Source: a virus. Taken from it: a stretch of 29,500 nt of DNA. The stretch's first letter is position 1. The number at the start of each line of letters is the position of its first letter. A program made the translations under genes and the position numbers. The stretch covers positions 1 to 29,500 of IMG/VR virus record IMGVR_UViG_3300023174_000501. The stretch is one strand, 5' to 3'. Of this stretch, positions 22,266 through 29,328 are shown piece by piece. The notes under the pieces are model-generated. The model was not told where the DNA came from and did not search any database. It saw nothing but the letters and a program-made list of their open reading frames with translations.

Positions 22266-22537
22266 TAGTCCTGCTTCTGCAAAATCACGCCAAGACTATA
22301 AGTTCCAGAAGTAGTCACAGCGAAAAGCGAATCACCTGGATCAAGAATCAACTGCAAAACAACAGCAGAATTGATATGCGCAGACTGACCCTGAACTAAA
22401 CCACTACCACCAATCCAAATCTGTCTGTTAGCAACACTTTCAAGATTATGCAAAGTCACCTTAGTCGGTGAAGTATCAGGAGCAACAACCTGCACCAAAG
22501 TAGTCCCAACAGCATAAACAGCTTGAGTTATCGGCAT
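22265..22537 (-). CDS. Hypothetical virion-region protein (90 aa)
   Basis: The 90-residue product is beta-rich: T-L-V-Q-V-V-A, V-T-L-H-N-L, I-W-I-G-G-S-G, L-D-P-G-D-S-L-F-A-V-T. It is placed between portal and protease genes, directly abutting the portal stop and overlapping the protease ATG by one base. A small beta-sandwich head decoration or adaptor protein is possible; none is recognised. Confidence 0.6.
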   Translation of the reverse strand: MPITQAVYAVGTTLVQVVAPDTSPTKVTLHNLESVANRQIWIGGSGLVQGQSAHINSAVVLQLILDPGDSLFAVTTSGTYSLGVILQKQD

Positions 22538-23878
22538 TTATTCCCCTGTTTCATAACTGCCTGCAGGCACAGTAGTCGGATTCTGTAACTGCACTGTAGG
22601 CAAACCTGTGTGAGCAATCGGGTCAAGTCCAAGACTCTTCAAAACATCTTCAGGCACAAAGCCTAAACCAATCAACTTTTGCGCCATAGCAACCTTAGTT
22701 TCATCCTCAGTCAAAGAAGCAGCTGAAATGTTGACGTTAGTTAGAGGAACACGAACAACATCACCACCATCAACAGGGCGCATGTTTTCTTTACGTCTAA
22801 CCTCATTAGCAGACAGCACACCATTCTGCAACAGCTTCGCATAACCTTCAATTCGGGTAGCATAATCGCCACGCAACAAATCATCAGTGCTAAACGCTAA
22901 ATACGCTGTGTCAGGTAGCAGAGTTGAGAAAGCATCCTCAAGTTTTGCAAGCCAAGGTCTAAGCGTGTGAGTTACGAAAGCTATCTGCTTCTGTTCAATC
23001 GAGTTATAGCTCTGACCGCCATTATTCAAACCAATCATGTCTGTAGGGACACGATACGCTCTAGCAATATCCTCAACAGCAAGCCTACGACTGTCAAGCA
23101 TTTGCGCCTGATCGTTAGCAACCATTGTCGGTTTGAAAGTTGCACCACCAGAAAGAATCCCTGTCTTGTGTGCTCTACGGAAACCCTTATGCTGTCTGTC
23201 AAAACTCTTAGACAAGTTCTCTGCCTGTTCAGCAGTCAACGCTCCAGGATATTCGATTACACCATTTTGAGTTGTGCCTTGACCAAAGAAACGAGCAGCA
23301 AAAGACTCAAGACTAATAGCAAGCCCAATGTTTTCTTTCAGCGTGTCAATAGGTGATCTGCCCTTCAAATCACCTGGCATAAGAATAGAACCTGCAATAT
23401 GTAAAACATCATCAGTAGAAAGTTCTTTGCCAGCCTCACCTGTATAAACAAACAGTTTCTGACCAAAAGGATTACGTCTAACAGTCACAGCAAGAGGATT
23501 CAAAACCATCATGTTCAAAATCTCGCCTGAACTATCCCTAAACAAACGGATGTAAGCATTACCATCAATCAGCAAGCTAATCATTGTTTGCTGCCAAAAC
23601 GCCACACTAGGAATCATCACGTCAGGTTTAGCAACCCAAGAAGGTCTAGGGCGGTAAGGGTAAGCAATACCATCACGCCTAATGTAAGTGTCAACAGGTA
23701 ACGCTGAAACAGTGTCAGAAATCAAAGACACACAAGCCCAAACAGCGTTCACCGATAATGAAGTGTTGTAGTCAACAAACGCTGCAGACTGAGTTTCATA
23801 AGAAGTCAGATCACCTGCGCCCCACAAACTCTGAAACGAAATAGCCCTAGACTCGCCACCAGCAAGATTTCTTAGCAT
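22538..23878 (-). CDS. Portal protein, HK97 family
   Basis: The 446-residue product fits HK97-type portals: N-A-V-W-A-C-V-S-L-I-S-D-T-V-S near residue 45, L-I-D-G-N-A-Y-I-R, D-D-V-L-H-I, G-R-S-P-I, and A-R-A-Y-R-V-P-T-D-M-I-G. Twelve copies would form the ring for DNA passage at one capsid vertex. A GTG at 23881 precedes the ATG at 23878; the ATG, which overlaps the upstream stop (TGATG), is preferred. It follows the terminase genes as usual. Confidence 0.92.
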   Translation of the reverse strand: MLRNLAGGESRAISFQSLWGAGDLTSYETQSAAFVDYNTSLSVNAVWACVSLISDTVSALPVDTYIRRDGIAYPYRPRPSWVAKPDVMIPSVAFWQQTMISLLIDGNAYIRLFRDSSGEILNMMVLNPLAVTVRRNPFGQKLFVYTGEAGKELSTDDVLHIAGSILMPGDLKGRSPIDTLKENIGLAISLESFAARFFGQGTTQNGVIEYPGALTAEQAENLSKSFDRQHKGFRRAHKTGILSGGATFKPTMVANDQAQMLDSRRLAVEDIARAYRVPTDMIGLNNGGQSYNSIEQKQIAFVTHTLRPWLAKLEDAFSTLLPDTAYLAFSTDDLLRGDYATRIEGYAKLLQNGVLSANEVRRKENMRPVDGGDVVRVPLTNVNISAASLTEDETKVAMAQKLIGLGFVPEDVLKSLGLDPIAHTGLPTVQLQNPTTVPAGSYETGE

Positions 23879-24018
23879 CACTTATCGCCTTTATCTAACG
23901 CCAAACCAAACAACAAAACACCAACACCTGCAAGCACCACACCTGCAGGGAAATAAATCAAACCAGCACCAACCGCCACAACAGCTATACCAAGTGCCTG
24001 CAAAATCGTAGGTAGCAA
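23878..24018 (-). CDS. Small two-pass membrane protein (46 aa)
   Basis: The stretch between terminase and portal holds a 46-residue frame with two hydrophobic Gly/Val/Ala-rich segments (about 5-22 and 25-41) and a charged tail (L-D-K-G-D-K). The start is a TTG five bases after AAGGA; no ATG is available. It ends by overlapping the portal ATG. Function unknown. Confidence 0.5.
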   Translation of the reverse strand: MLPTILQALGIAVVAVGAGLIYFPAGVVLAGVGVLLFGLALDKGDK

Positions 24019-24026
24019 ATCAATCC

Positions 24027-25553
24027 TTAGAACGAAAAGAACTCTGGCAAAGCCATCGATTCCAGTTTACTAGTAGAACGGTCATAAGCGATAACAAAAG
24101 CAACAGCAGCGTCAATACGGCGTGAAGAAGCTCTTGACTCTTTCACAATACGAGGCCCAAGATTATCTATCTTCAACTTACAGTTATCGATATGTCTGGC
24201 AAGCAGAGCATCACCATCGTGAGTCAAAGTTGCTTCCGTAACTGAGTCATAAACTTTCTGGCAAGCACCAACCATACGTCTAGCAGAAGTTGAAGGATAC
24301 TCAACAATAGGCAAACCCAAATCCATCAAAGCCTGCATAGTGCGTTGCCATCGAAAAGGGTCAAAAGCGATCTCTTTAGTATTCGGATGTTTCTGAGCAA
24401 ACTCAATAATCGTCTGCTCAACATCAAGCGTGTCAACACGCCAATCATCAGGGTCATTAGCCTGCTTTTCCCATGCCTTCACCAACCAAACATGAGGCTT
24501 TTCCTCTTTAGTTTTAGGCACAGTCACCGCCACAATAGCTGTCGTATCACCATTGAACGAACCATCCACACCCAAAACAACGTCAGCCAAATCATCAACA
24601 ACAACATCCTCATGCAACGTATCCCACAAACCTGCAGGCAACCAAGAGTTTTGTGAAGATACCCATTGATTGCAACGCTTAGTTCTAAACTCTGCTTCAG
24701 GAGTTCGCTTCACCATAGACTCAAAATCGGCTTTACTGTTCAAATCACCATAACCAGGATTAGCTGCAATCCAAGTGCTTTCCAACTTATGATCAGCATC
24801 CAAATCAGCCTGCCACCACGCCATATAAAAGTTAGGGTCATCAATCTCACCCTTAGCAACCTTCTGACCATACTGATACAACTGATAAGCAGTAGAGTCT
24901 TGACCTGTAGTATCAGTCTTCACACCACAAGTAGTAGTTGCCAACATCATCGGCTGCTTCCTAGAAGCCTGAGCAAGTTGCATAACATCCCAAAGCTCAC
25001 GATTAGGTAGGGCATGGCACTCATCCATCACCACAAAACTAGGGTTCAAACCTTCCTTGCTGTAAGCCTCTGCACTTAGAACACGCCAGATAGAACCTGT
25101 AGCAGGCACTTCAATAACATCCCTATAAATGTTGCACATAGCAGCAAGTTCAGGTTCACGCTCAATAATCTTCCTAGCATCACCAAAAGTAATTCGAGCT
25201 TGCTCCTTTTCAGCTGCACAAGAATAAACTTCACCACCATCATCACCATTGAACAAAAACCAGAGTCCTAATCCTGTAACAAGGGCTGATTTTCCGTTTT
25301 TTCTGGCCATGCCCCACAAGGCAGTTCTTTTCTTGAACAGCCCACGCTCATCAAGTTCAAGCGTTTCTTCCAAAAGTTGTTCTTGCCATGATCTAAGACG
25401 AATAGGTGAACCTGTATTACCTGCAACCGAATCCTTAGTCAAAGTAACAAACGTGTTTATAAAATCGACAGCATCAGCACCCCTACTGCCAAACTCAAGT
25501 TTCGTAGGAGTCACCAAAGCAGGCGGCCAACTACTCAGACTGTTCAACAACAA
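24027..25553 (-). CDS. terL: Terminase large subunit
   Basis: The 508-residue motor has Walker A R-K-N-G-K-S (84-89), Walker B F-V-V-M-D-E (173-178), an A-T-T-T-C-G coupling motif (205-210) and a C-terminal RNase H-like nuclease with acidic residues in G-V-D-G-S (D330), D336 and A-F-D-P-F (D398). It pumps DNA into the prohead and cuts it. Family resembles Terminase_1/HK97-type. The start is one of three consecutive TTG codons near 25553, overlapping terS by 23 bases. Confidence 0.93.
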   Translation of the reverse strand: MLLNSLSSWPPALVTPTKLEFGSRGADAVDFINTFVTLTKDSVAGNTGSPIRLRSWQEQLLEETLELDERGLFKKRTALWGMARKNGKSALVTGLGLWFLFNGDDGGEVYSCAAEKEQARITFGDARKIIEREPELAAMCNIYRDVIEVPATGSIWRVLSAEAYSKEGLNPSFVVMDECHALPNRELWDVMQLAQASRKQPMMLATTTCGVKTDTTGQDSTAYQLYQYGQKVAKGEIDDPNFYMAWWQADLDADHKLESTWIAANPGYGDLNSKADFESMVKRTPEAEFRTKRCNQWVSSQNSWLPAGLWDTLHEDVVVDDLADVVLGVDGSFNGDTTAIVAVTVPKTKEEKPHVWLVKAWEKQANDPDDWRVDTLDVEQTIIEFAQKHPNTKEIAFDPFRWQRTMQALMDLGLPIVEYPSTSARRMVGACQKVYDSVTEATLTHDGDALLARHIDNCKLKIDNLGPRIVKESRASSRRIDAAVAFVIAYDRSTSKLESMALPEFFSF

Positions 25554-25998
25554 TCACCTGTTCACGCTGTTCCTGCCTACGCTTCAACTGCTCCATCTTA
25601 GACTCAGCCTTTATCTCAGCCAAACCCAACTTAGAACGAGCATCAACAGTCAAACCCAACTTCCCCAAATTATTTACAATCGCTGCTTCCAAATCCAACA
25701 GCTGACGATGAATATGAAAATCATCAGGCTTCGCCACAAACGCCTGCTCCAACAAAACCTGACGATCCAACTGCTTACAAGTCAACAACAACAACTCAAC
25801 ATCAGACTGAGGGCTAATCCAAGTCTGCCCCTGACCAAACACCCGATTCCACAAAAGCAAGCCAGCCCAATCCAAAGGCTGATGAGGTTCAACCCTGCCA
25901 GAATGCAAGCTAATCGTCTTATCAATGTCAGGCAACCTACGCTGACCAGGATTGCCTAACGCCCTTTTCACTTCCAAAGGTTTAGCAGGATTAGCCAT
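25531..25998 (-). CDS. terS: Terminase small subunit, P27-like
   Basis: The N-terminus has K-R-A-L-G-N-P-G-Q-R-R-L-P, a signature of P27-family small terminases, followed by helical segments and a charged coiled C-terminal part (E-Q-L-K-R-R-Q-E-Q-R-E). It recognises the packaging site and recruits the large subunit. Translation has no ribosome-binding site; TAGGCT lies at -12 to -7, so it is probably leaderless and opens the packaging transcript. Confidence 0.8.
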   Translation of the reverse strand: MANPAKPLEVKRALGNPGQRRLPDIDKTISLHSGRVEPHQPLDWAGLLLWNRVFGQGQTWISPQSDVELLLLTCKQLDRQVLLEQAFVAKPDDFHIHRQLLDLEAAIVNNLGKLGLTVDARSKLGLAEIKAESKMEQLKRRQEQREQVIVVEQSE

Positions 25999-26012
25999 GC
26001 CCTAAGCCTAAT
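25996..26012 (-). promoter_or_regulatory. Leaderless promoter/start element of terS
   Basis: Minus strand ATTAGGCTTAGGGCATG, the same 17 bases as at the first glycosyltransferase. TAGGCT (26010-26005) is at -12 to -7 from the ATG. No -35 box is obvious. Confidence 0.5.
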
Positions 26013-26020
26013 CCAACTTA

Positions 26021-26062
26021 ACCCCTGAACTGCAGAACCACGCTTAGACTTGTGGTCGGGGT
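26021..26062. other. Hairpin-forming region upstream of terS, possible packaging-site part
   Basis: acccc (26021-26025) pairs with ggggt (26058-26062), and ccac (26038-26041) with gtgg (26052-26055). There is no T-tract on either outlet, so it is not a standard terminator. It lies in the only sizeable gap next to the terminase genes, where a cos or pac site would be expected. The function is a guess. Confidence 0.3.
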
Positions 26063-26083
26063 GTAAAAAATAAAAGTCAAAAC

Positions 26084-26114
26084 AAAAAATGGCCACCCCC
26101 ATCAATACCGGTGG
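26084..26114 (-). terminator. Candidate terminator after the HNH gene
   Basis: Read leftward, CCACC (26114-26110) pairs with GGTGG (26097-26093), followed after CCA by TTTTTTG. The stem is short, so it is weaker than the other two terminators, but it lies properly between the HNH stop and the terS promoter. Confidence 0.45.
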
Positions 26115-26145
26115 TATCAAAAATGTTTTGTTGTGTTGATTTTGT

Positions 26146-26475
26146 TTAGGTTAGTGGCTTGTTGCCTCGTCTAGAGTTGCATAGCGAGTGTGCAGCATCT
26201 AGGGGACTGTTGATGTCGCCTGGTATTAGGTGATCTGCTGTGATCTCGTTGCGGTCTGTGAAGGGTTGTTTGCATAGGTGGCAGTGTGTGGCTGTGGCTT
26301 TGAGGTATGCCCTGATACGCCTATAGTTTGAGTCGTTGTAGATTACCCTGCCCCTCTTCCTAGCGTTTTGTCTGATTCGTTCTCGTTCATCTACCCCTAT
26401 TTGATGTGTTGCACAGTAGCTTCCGCCTGTGGTGAGTTGTTTGCATGTTAGGCAGGGTTTCGGGAATCTACTCAT
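26146..26475 (-). CDS. HNH endonuclease
   Basis: The 109-residue product has C-L-T-C near the start, C-H-L-C, then A-D-H-L-I-P-G-D, L-D-A-A-H-S-L-C-N-S-R-R-G-N-K, the HNH nuclease core. Chosen start 26475 overlaps the preceding stop by eight bases. HNH proteins beside terminase genes are common in HK97-like phages, where some are needed for packaging-linked cleavage. It is separated from terS by about 150 bp with a terminator and promoter. Confidence 0.88.
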   Translation of the reverse strand: MSRFPKPCLTCKQLTTGGSYCATHQIGVDERERIRQNARKRGRVIYNDSNYRRIRAYLKATATHCHLCKQPFTDRNEITADHLIPGDINSPLDAAHSLCNSRRGNKPLT

Positions 26476-26674
26476 TATCGTCATCTAACGGGTCGTAGAT
26501 GGCTTGAAAACCTAAAGCGACATCAGTGTTAGTCAATGTTGAACTGTCCCTGCTATCAGCCTTGTGTGGCTTATCTGAGTGTTTATGTGTCCTACGCCAA
26601 GTCTTGACAAGTTCGATGGCTTCTCTGTCATCTGTTTCAAACTCTGCACCACAGGAACATGTTTCTCTTATCAT
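26468..26674 (-). CDS. Hypothetical protein (68 aa)
   Basis: The 68-residue product begins with C-S-C-G-A-E-F-E-T-D-D, then W-R-R-T-H-K-H, and ends in an acidic D-P-L-D-D-D-N-E. The C-x-C and the two His residues could bind zinc. It overlaps NlpC/P60 and HNH genes at both ends. No family recognised. Confidence 0.6.
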   Translation of the reverse strand: MIRETCSCGAEFETDDREAIELVKTWRRTHKHSDKPHKADSRDSSTLTNTDVALGFQAIYDPLDDDNE

Positions 26675-27180
26675 TGTTCAATTATTCTAATGAACCTGAC
26701 TTCGCTGTGTCTAAAGTTTTTGATTGGTTCAACAATTGTGGTGTTGTATTCCCTGTTTGCGTTCACTATCTGCCTGTTCCCAACATACAAGGCTGCATGA
26801 TAAAAATCTGTTCTACCTTTATAGGCGAAGACAACTATGTCACCGATTCGAGGTTTATTGACTCTTCTACCAAGATGACCTTGTTTGTCAGCTGAGTGCG
26901 GTAGTTCTATACCTAACCGGCTGTAAGCGTATCTGACTAGCCCTGAACAGTCCCAGCCATGAATCGTTGATCCTGAGAAAACGTATGGTGTTTTGTGTTG
27001 CCTTGTTTGAATGTATTTTACTATTTTGACAAGTTGTTGTCTTTGAGCGTTCAACTCAAAAGCATGTTTTAGGCTAAAGGTTTGATGTTGTTCAAATCTT
27101 TGTATTGCTTGAGTCGGAATGTTTGCACCAAAGTTTAGACTCAAAATAATTGCAACTATAACTATTATGCGTGTTCTCAT
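26671..27180 (-). CDS. Exported NlpC/P60-family cell-wall hydrolase
   Basis: The 169-residue product has an N-terminal hydrophobic segment (residues 4-20, then A-N-I-P-T-Q-A), likely a signal peptide or anchor, and an NlpC/P60 domain with catalytic C78 (W-D-C-S-G-L), H128 (Y-H-A-A-L-Y-V-G) and a polar third residue near N140. Such enzymes cut peptidoglycan peptides. Being exported without holin and far from the endolysin, it may act at another time, for example on the wall of the infected cell before lysis, or be a virion component. Confidence 0.85.
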   Translation of the reverse strand: MRTRIIVIVAIILSLNFGANIPTQAIQRFEQHQTFSLKHAFELNAQRQQLVKIVKYIQTRQHKTPYVFSGSTIHGWDCSGLVRYAYSRLGIELPHSADKQGHLGRRVNKPRIGDIVVFAYKGRTDFYHAALYVGNRQIVNANREYNTTIVEPIKNFRHSEVRFIRIIEQ

Positions 27181-27353
27181 TAGGCATCCTTACCCCAACC
27201 GCCACCATTAAAGCGGATGTGTTGTATCCCAAACCTTCGTTCCATCACCAAATCGCATATCCCACAATAAGGTGCTTTAGGTTCAGTTTCGAGGTCTGCG
27301 ACTACTTGCTGAGTTACCCCACAATTAGAACACATAAACAGATATACAGGCAT
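27180..27353 (-). CDS. FmdB-like zinc-ribbon protein (57 aa)
   Basis: Starts M-P-V-Y-L-F-M-C-S-N-C-G, with a second pair C-G-I-C, and ends F-N-G-G-G-W-G-K-D-A, which matches small FmdB/zinc-ribbon proteins of phages and bacteria. The ATG at 27353 sits after a purine-rich AAAGGAAAGAGAG; the frame to 27494 lies inside the phosphoesterase gene. Its stop overlaps the NlpC start by one base. Probable nucleic-acid-binding regulator; role unproven. Confidence 0.72.
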   Translation of the reverse strand: MPVYLFMCSNCGVTQQVVADLETEPKAPYCGICDLVMERRFGIQHIRFNGGGWGKDA

Positions 27354-27378
27354 ACTTTTCTCTCTTTCCTTTGTTTTG

Positions 27379-28545
27379 TTACAGCTTCCAGACTGTCCCT
27401 GTAAAGTCTTTGTTACGTTCAAGTTCAAAACAGACAAGCCCTGGTTGACTGTCTTCGCCTTGTGATGTCCTCCACCAGTTAGATCCATTGTCAAGCGTTG
27501 ATGCCTGAACCCAATAGCGAGATGAACCTCGCTGAGTTGAACCTAACTCGATAACTCTTAGATGATGAAAATGACCTGAAACGAGTGTTGTTGCTGCATG
27601 GATAGGTTGCTTACCAAAAGCCTGCTTCCTCCACCAGTCAGGAATAGAGTCAGGTCTGTTCGCTTGATGTCCATGAACCATACCCAAAACATGAAAGCCA
27701 TCACCGAAAACATCTAAGGCAAGCGATTCGTCATGCGGTGCAGGTTCGTGAAATGTTATGTCTAATCCGACTTCGTGAGCGAGCCTAGCCAAAGTCCTAC
27801 CAATATGTATACCCCAATCATCTGTGGCTTTACCGACACGCTGTTTATTGACCCTCCATTGACAGTGATTGCTTCCTACAGATAAGTAAGTTATTGGTGC
27901 AAACTTGCTTAGTTCTTTCAAAACTTCGTAAGCGAAAGATGTGGCCAAATCAACCTGTTGCATAATACTGAGGTCATTGGATTGTAGTTGATGCATGTCT
28001 GCAGCGTTCCCAAAGTTTTCGATAGTGTCCCCAACATCACAAAAGATGATGCGTTCAGGTCGAACTGACTTTACCTTCTTGATTAGTTCTAGCTGTGTTT
28101 CTGCGACTCTCTGAATCATGGCATCAACGCCACCTCTGTGATCTACTTTCCCAACCTGCAAATCACTCCATAAAACAACTAACGCTTTATCCGACTGCAC
28201 AGGCTTAGGCACGACTCGTTTAGTTTTCTTAGCAAGCGAATAAAGCAAAGGTAAATCTATTGTTGAGTTTCTTTTAATCCAGCGAATCCTGACAGATGTC
28301 ATCCACATTGGCTCTAACGGGAATGGTCTAGCAACTTGCCAGCGACTAATTCTAGGTTCGCCCACAATTTCTATTTCGTCAGGATTGATGCCTGCTTCAC
28401 GCAAAAATCCGTCAACATCTGTTGCTTCACCATCAACGACAGGAGGTAGAACTGCTTCCCCACCTTTGCCATCAAAAGTTACTGACGGACTCCAACCTTC
28501 AGGTGCAGTGACCTTTGGTGCAGGTGTGCTTAAACCTTCCAACAT
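27379..28545 (-). CDS. Calcineurin-like metallophosphoesterase
   Basis: The 388-residue product carries the metal motifs in order: W-S-D-L-Q-V-G-K (Asp about 128), D-V-G-D-T-I-E-N (about 170-177), G-S-N-H (about 224-227), M-V-H-G-H (about 289-293) and S-G-H-F-H-H (about 323-328). The N-terminal ~115 residues form a separate domain with no clear match. Similar actinophage proteins are called Mre11-like nucleases, but other phosphodiesterase roles are possible. ATG 28545 follows an in-frame TTG at 28551 and overlaps the upstream gene by 16 bases. Confidence 0.82.
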   Translation of the reverse strand: MLEGLSTPAPKVTAPEGWSPSVTFDGKGGEAVLPPVVDGEATDVDGFLREAGINPDEIEIVGEPRISRWQVARPFPLEPMWMTSVRIRWIKRNSTIDLPLLYSLAKKTKRVVPKPVQSDKALVVLWSDLQVGKVDHRGGVDAMIQRVAETQLELIKKVKSVRPERIIFCDVGDTIENFGNAADMHQLQSNDLSIMQQVDLATSFAYEVLKELSKFAPITYLSVGSNHCQWRVNKQRVGKATDDWGIHIGRTLARLAHEVGLDITFHEPAPHDESLALDVFGDGFHVLGMVHGHQANRPDSIPDWWRKQAFGKQPIHAATTLVSGHFHHLRVIELGSTQRGSSRYWVQASTLDNGSNWWRTSQGEDSQPGLVCFELERNKDFTGTVWKL

Positions 28546-28754
28546 GAGCAACGCTTCTCTCTATGCTGTTTAATTGTTTTCTCTGACACAGCAATCCCCT
28601 TATTCGATAAAGCGTTTTCTAATGTGCGACAAGGCCATTCAGGGTTCATCACAGCTGTTTCTAAGATTTGTGCATCCTCTTTAGATAGCCCTGCCTTGAC
28701 TGTTCTCACTTTGCAGTTAAATTTCTTTGTAGGGATAGACAAATCTTCAAGCAT
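28530..28754 (-). CDS. Small helix-turn-helix-like protein (74 aa)
   Basis: The second half reads W-P-C-R-T-L-E-N-A-L-S-N-K-G-I-A-V-S-E-K-T-I-K, then Q-H-R-E-K-R-C-S-C-W, which has the spacing of a DNA-binding helix-turn-helix followed by a Cys-rich tail. It is coupled to the phosphoesterase gene. A small regulator or a DNA-binding partner of the phosphoesterase is possible. Confidence 0.55.
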   Translation of the reverse strand: MLEDLSIPTKKFNCKVRTVKAGLSKEDAQILETAVMNPEWPCRTLENALSNKGIAVSEKTIKQHREKRCSCWKV

Positions 28755-28975
28755 CAGCGTTTCTCTAACTTCAGATCATAAACTGTTGCAGTTGTATCTG
28801 CGTGAATAAGTTTCTTAGCAAAATTATCTGCCAAAGTCTGCATGATGTCGCCTTGTGCAGCACAAGCAAGCAACAAATCTGCCAAATTCAACTTGACATC
28901 TTCTAAATCACTTGACCAAACAAGATCCTTGTCCCTCAACAGTTCAACCGCTTCATCAATAGCTCTAGTTAACAT
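28754..28975 (-). CDS. Hypothetical helical protein (73 aa)
   Basis: A 73-residue acidic helical protein (E-A-V-E-L-L-R-D-K-D-L, L-A-D-L-L-L-A-C-A-A). It overlaps neighbours at both ends in the coupled small-gene run. No domain recognised. Confidence 0.55.
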   Translation of the reverse strand: MLTRAIDEAVELLRDKDLVWSSDLEDVKLNLADLLLACAAQGDIMQTLADNFAKKLIHADTTATVYDLKLEKR

Positions 28976-29201
28976 AGTTAGTCAACTTCTTTGTCTGACC
29001 TAAAATGAAATGCAGTTCAGCGATACGTTCAGTTGTCGCCTTATCTTTCACTTTATTGTTTGCCCTCAACAACACACGAATTTCGGCATGTATTTGAGCA
29101 CGAACCTCATTGATACCTGCTGCTCTACCTGTCAGGCGTGCCGAATACCAATATGTTCTCATAGTTTTAGGAAACAAAAACTCTAAAATTTCAATCATCA
29201 T
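28965..29201 (-). CDS. Hypothetical basic protein (78 aa)
   Basis: A 78-residue protein rich in Arg/Lys with helices (I-N-E-V-R-A-Q-I-H-A-E-I-R-V-L-L-R) and an N-terminal hydrophobic stretch (E-I-L-E-F-L-F). It overlaps the preceding and following genes by about 11 bases each. No function recognised. Confidence 0.55.
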   Translation of the reverse strand: MMIEILEFLFPKTMRTYWYSARLTGRAAGINEVRAQIHAEIRVLLRANNKVKDKATTERIAELHFILGQTKKLTNYVN

Positions 29202-29328
29202 CTAATCTTTCATCAATAGGATCAACATAACTTGCCTGAGTGACATACGACATCACAACAGCCAAAGACAGTGTTACAAGCACTGCAATAAGGATAAACA
29301 GTAAAACAGCCACAATCAGTTCAATCAA
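29191..29328 (-). CDS. Small membrane protein with TTG start (45 aa)
   Basis: A 45-residue frame with one very hydrophobic span (residues 3-25, Leu/Val/Ile/Ala) and an acidic tail (P-I-D-E-R-L-D-D-D). The only start after an in-frame stop is a TTG at 29328, which overlaps the previous stop; the end overlaps the next ATG. It fills the gap otherwise left between two small genes. Confidence 0.5.
   Translation of the reverse strand: MIELIVAVLLFILIAVLVTLSLAVVMSYVTQASYVDPIDERLDDD

Noticed and set aside
26021-26062. Hairpin upstream of terS as a terminator
   Set aside because: No T-tract follows the stem in either direction; the stem at 26114-26093 with TTTTTT is the better candidate.
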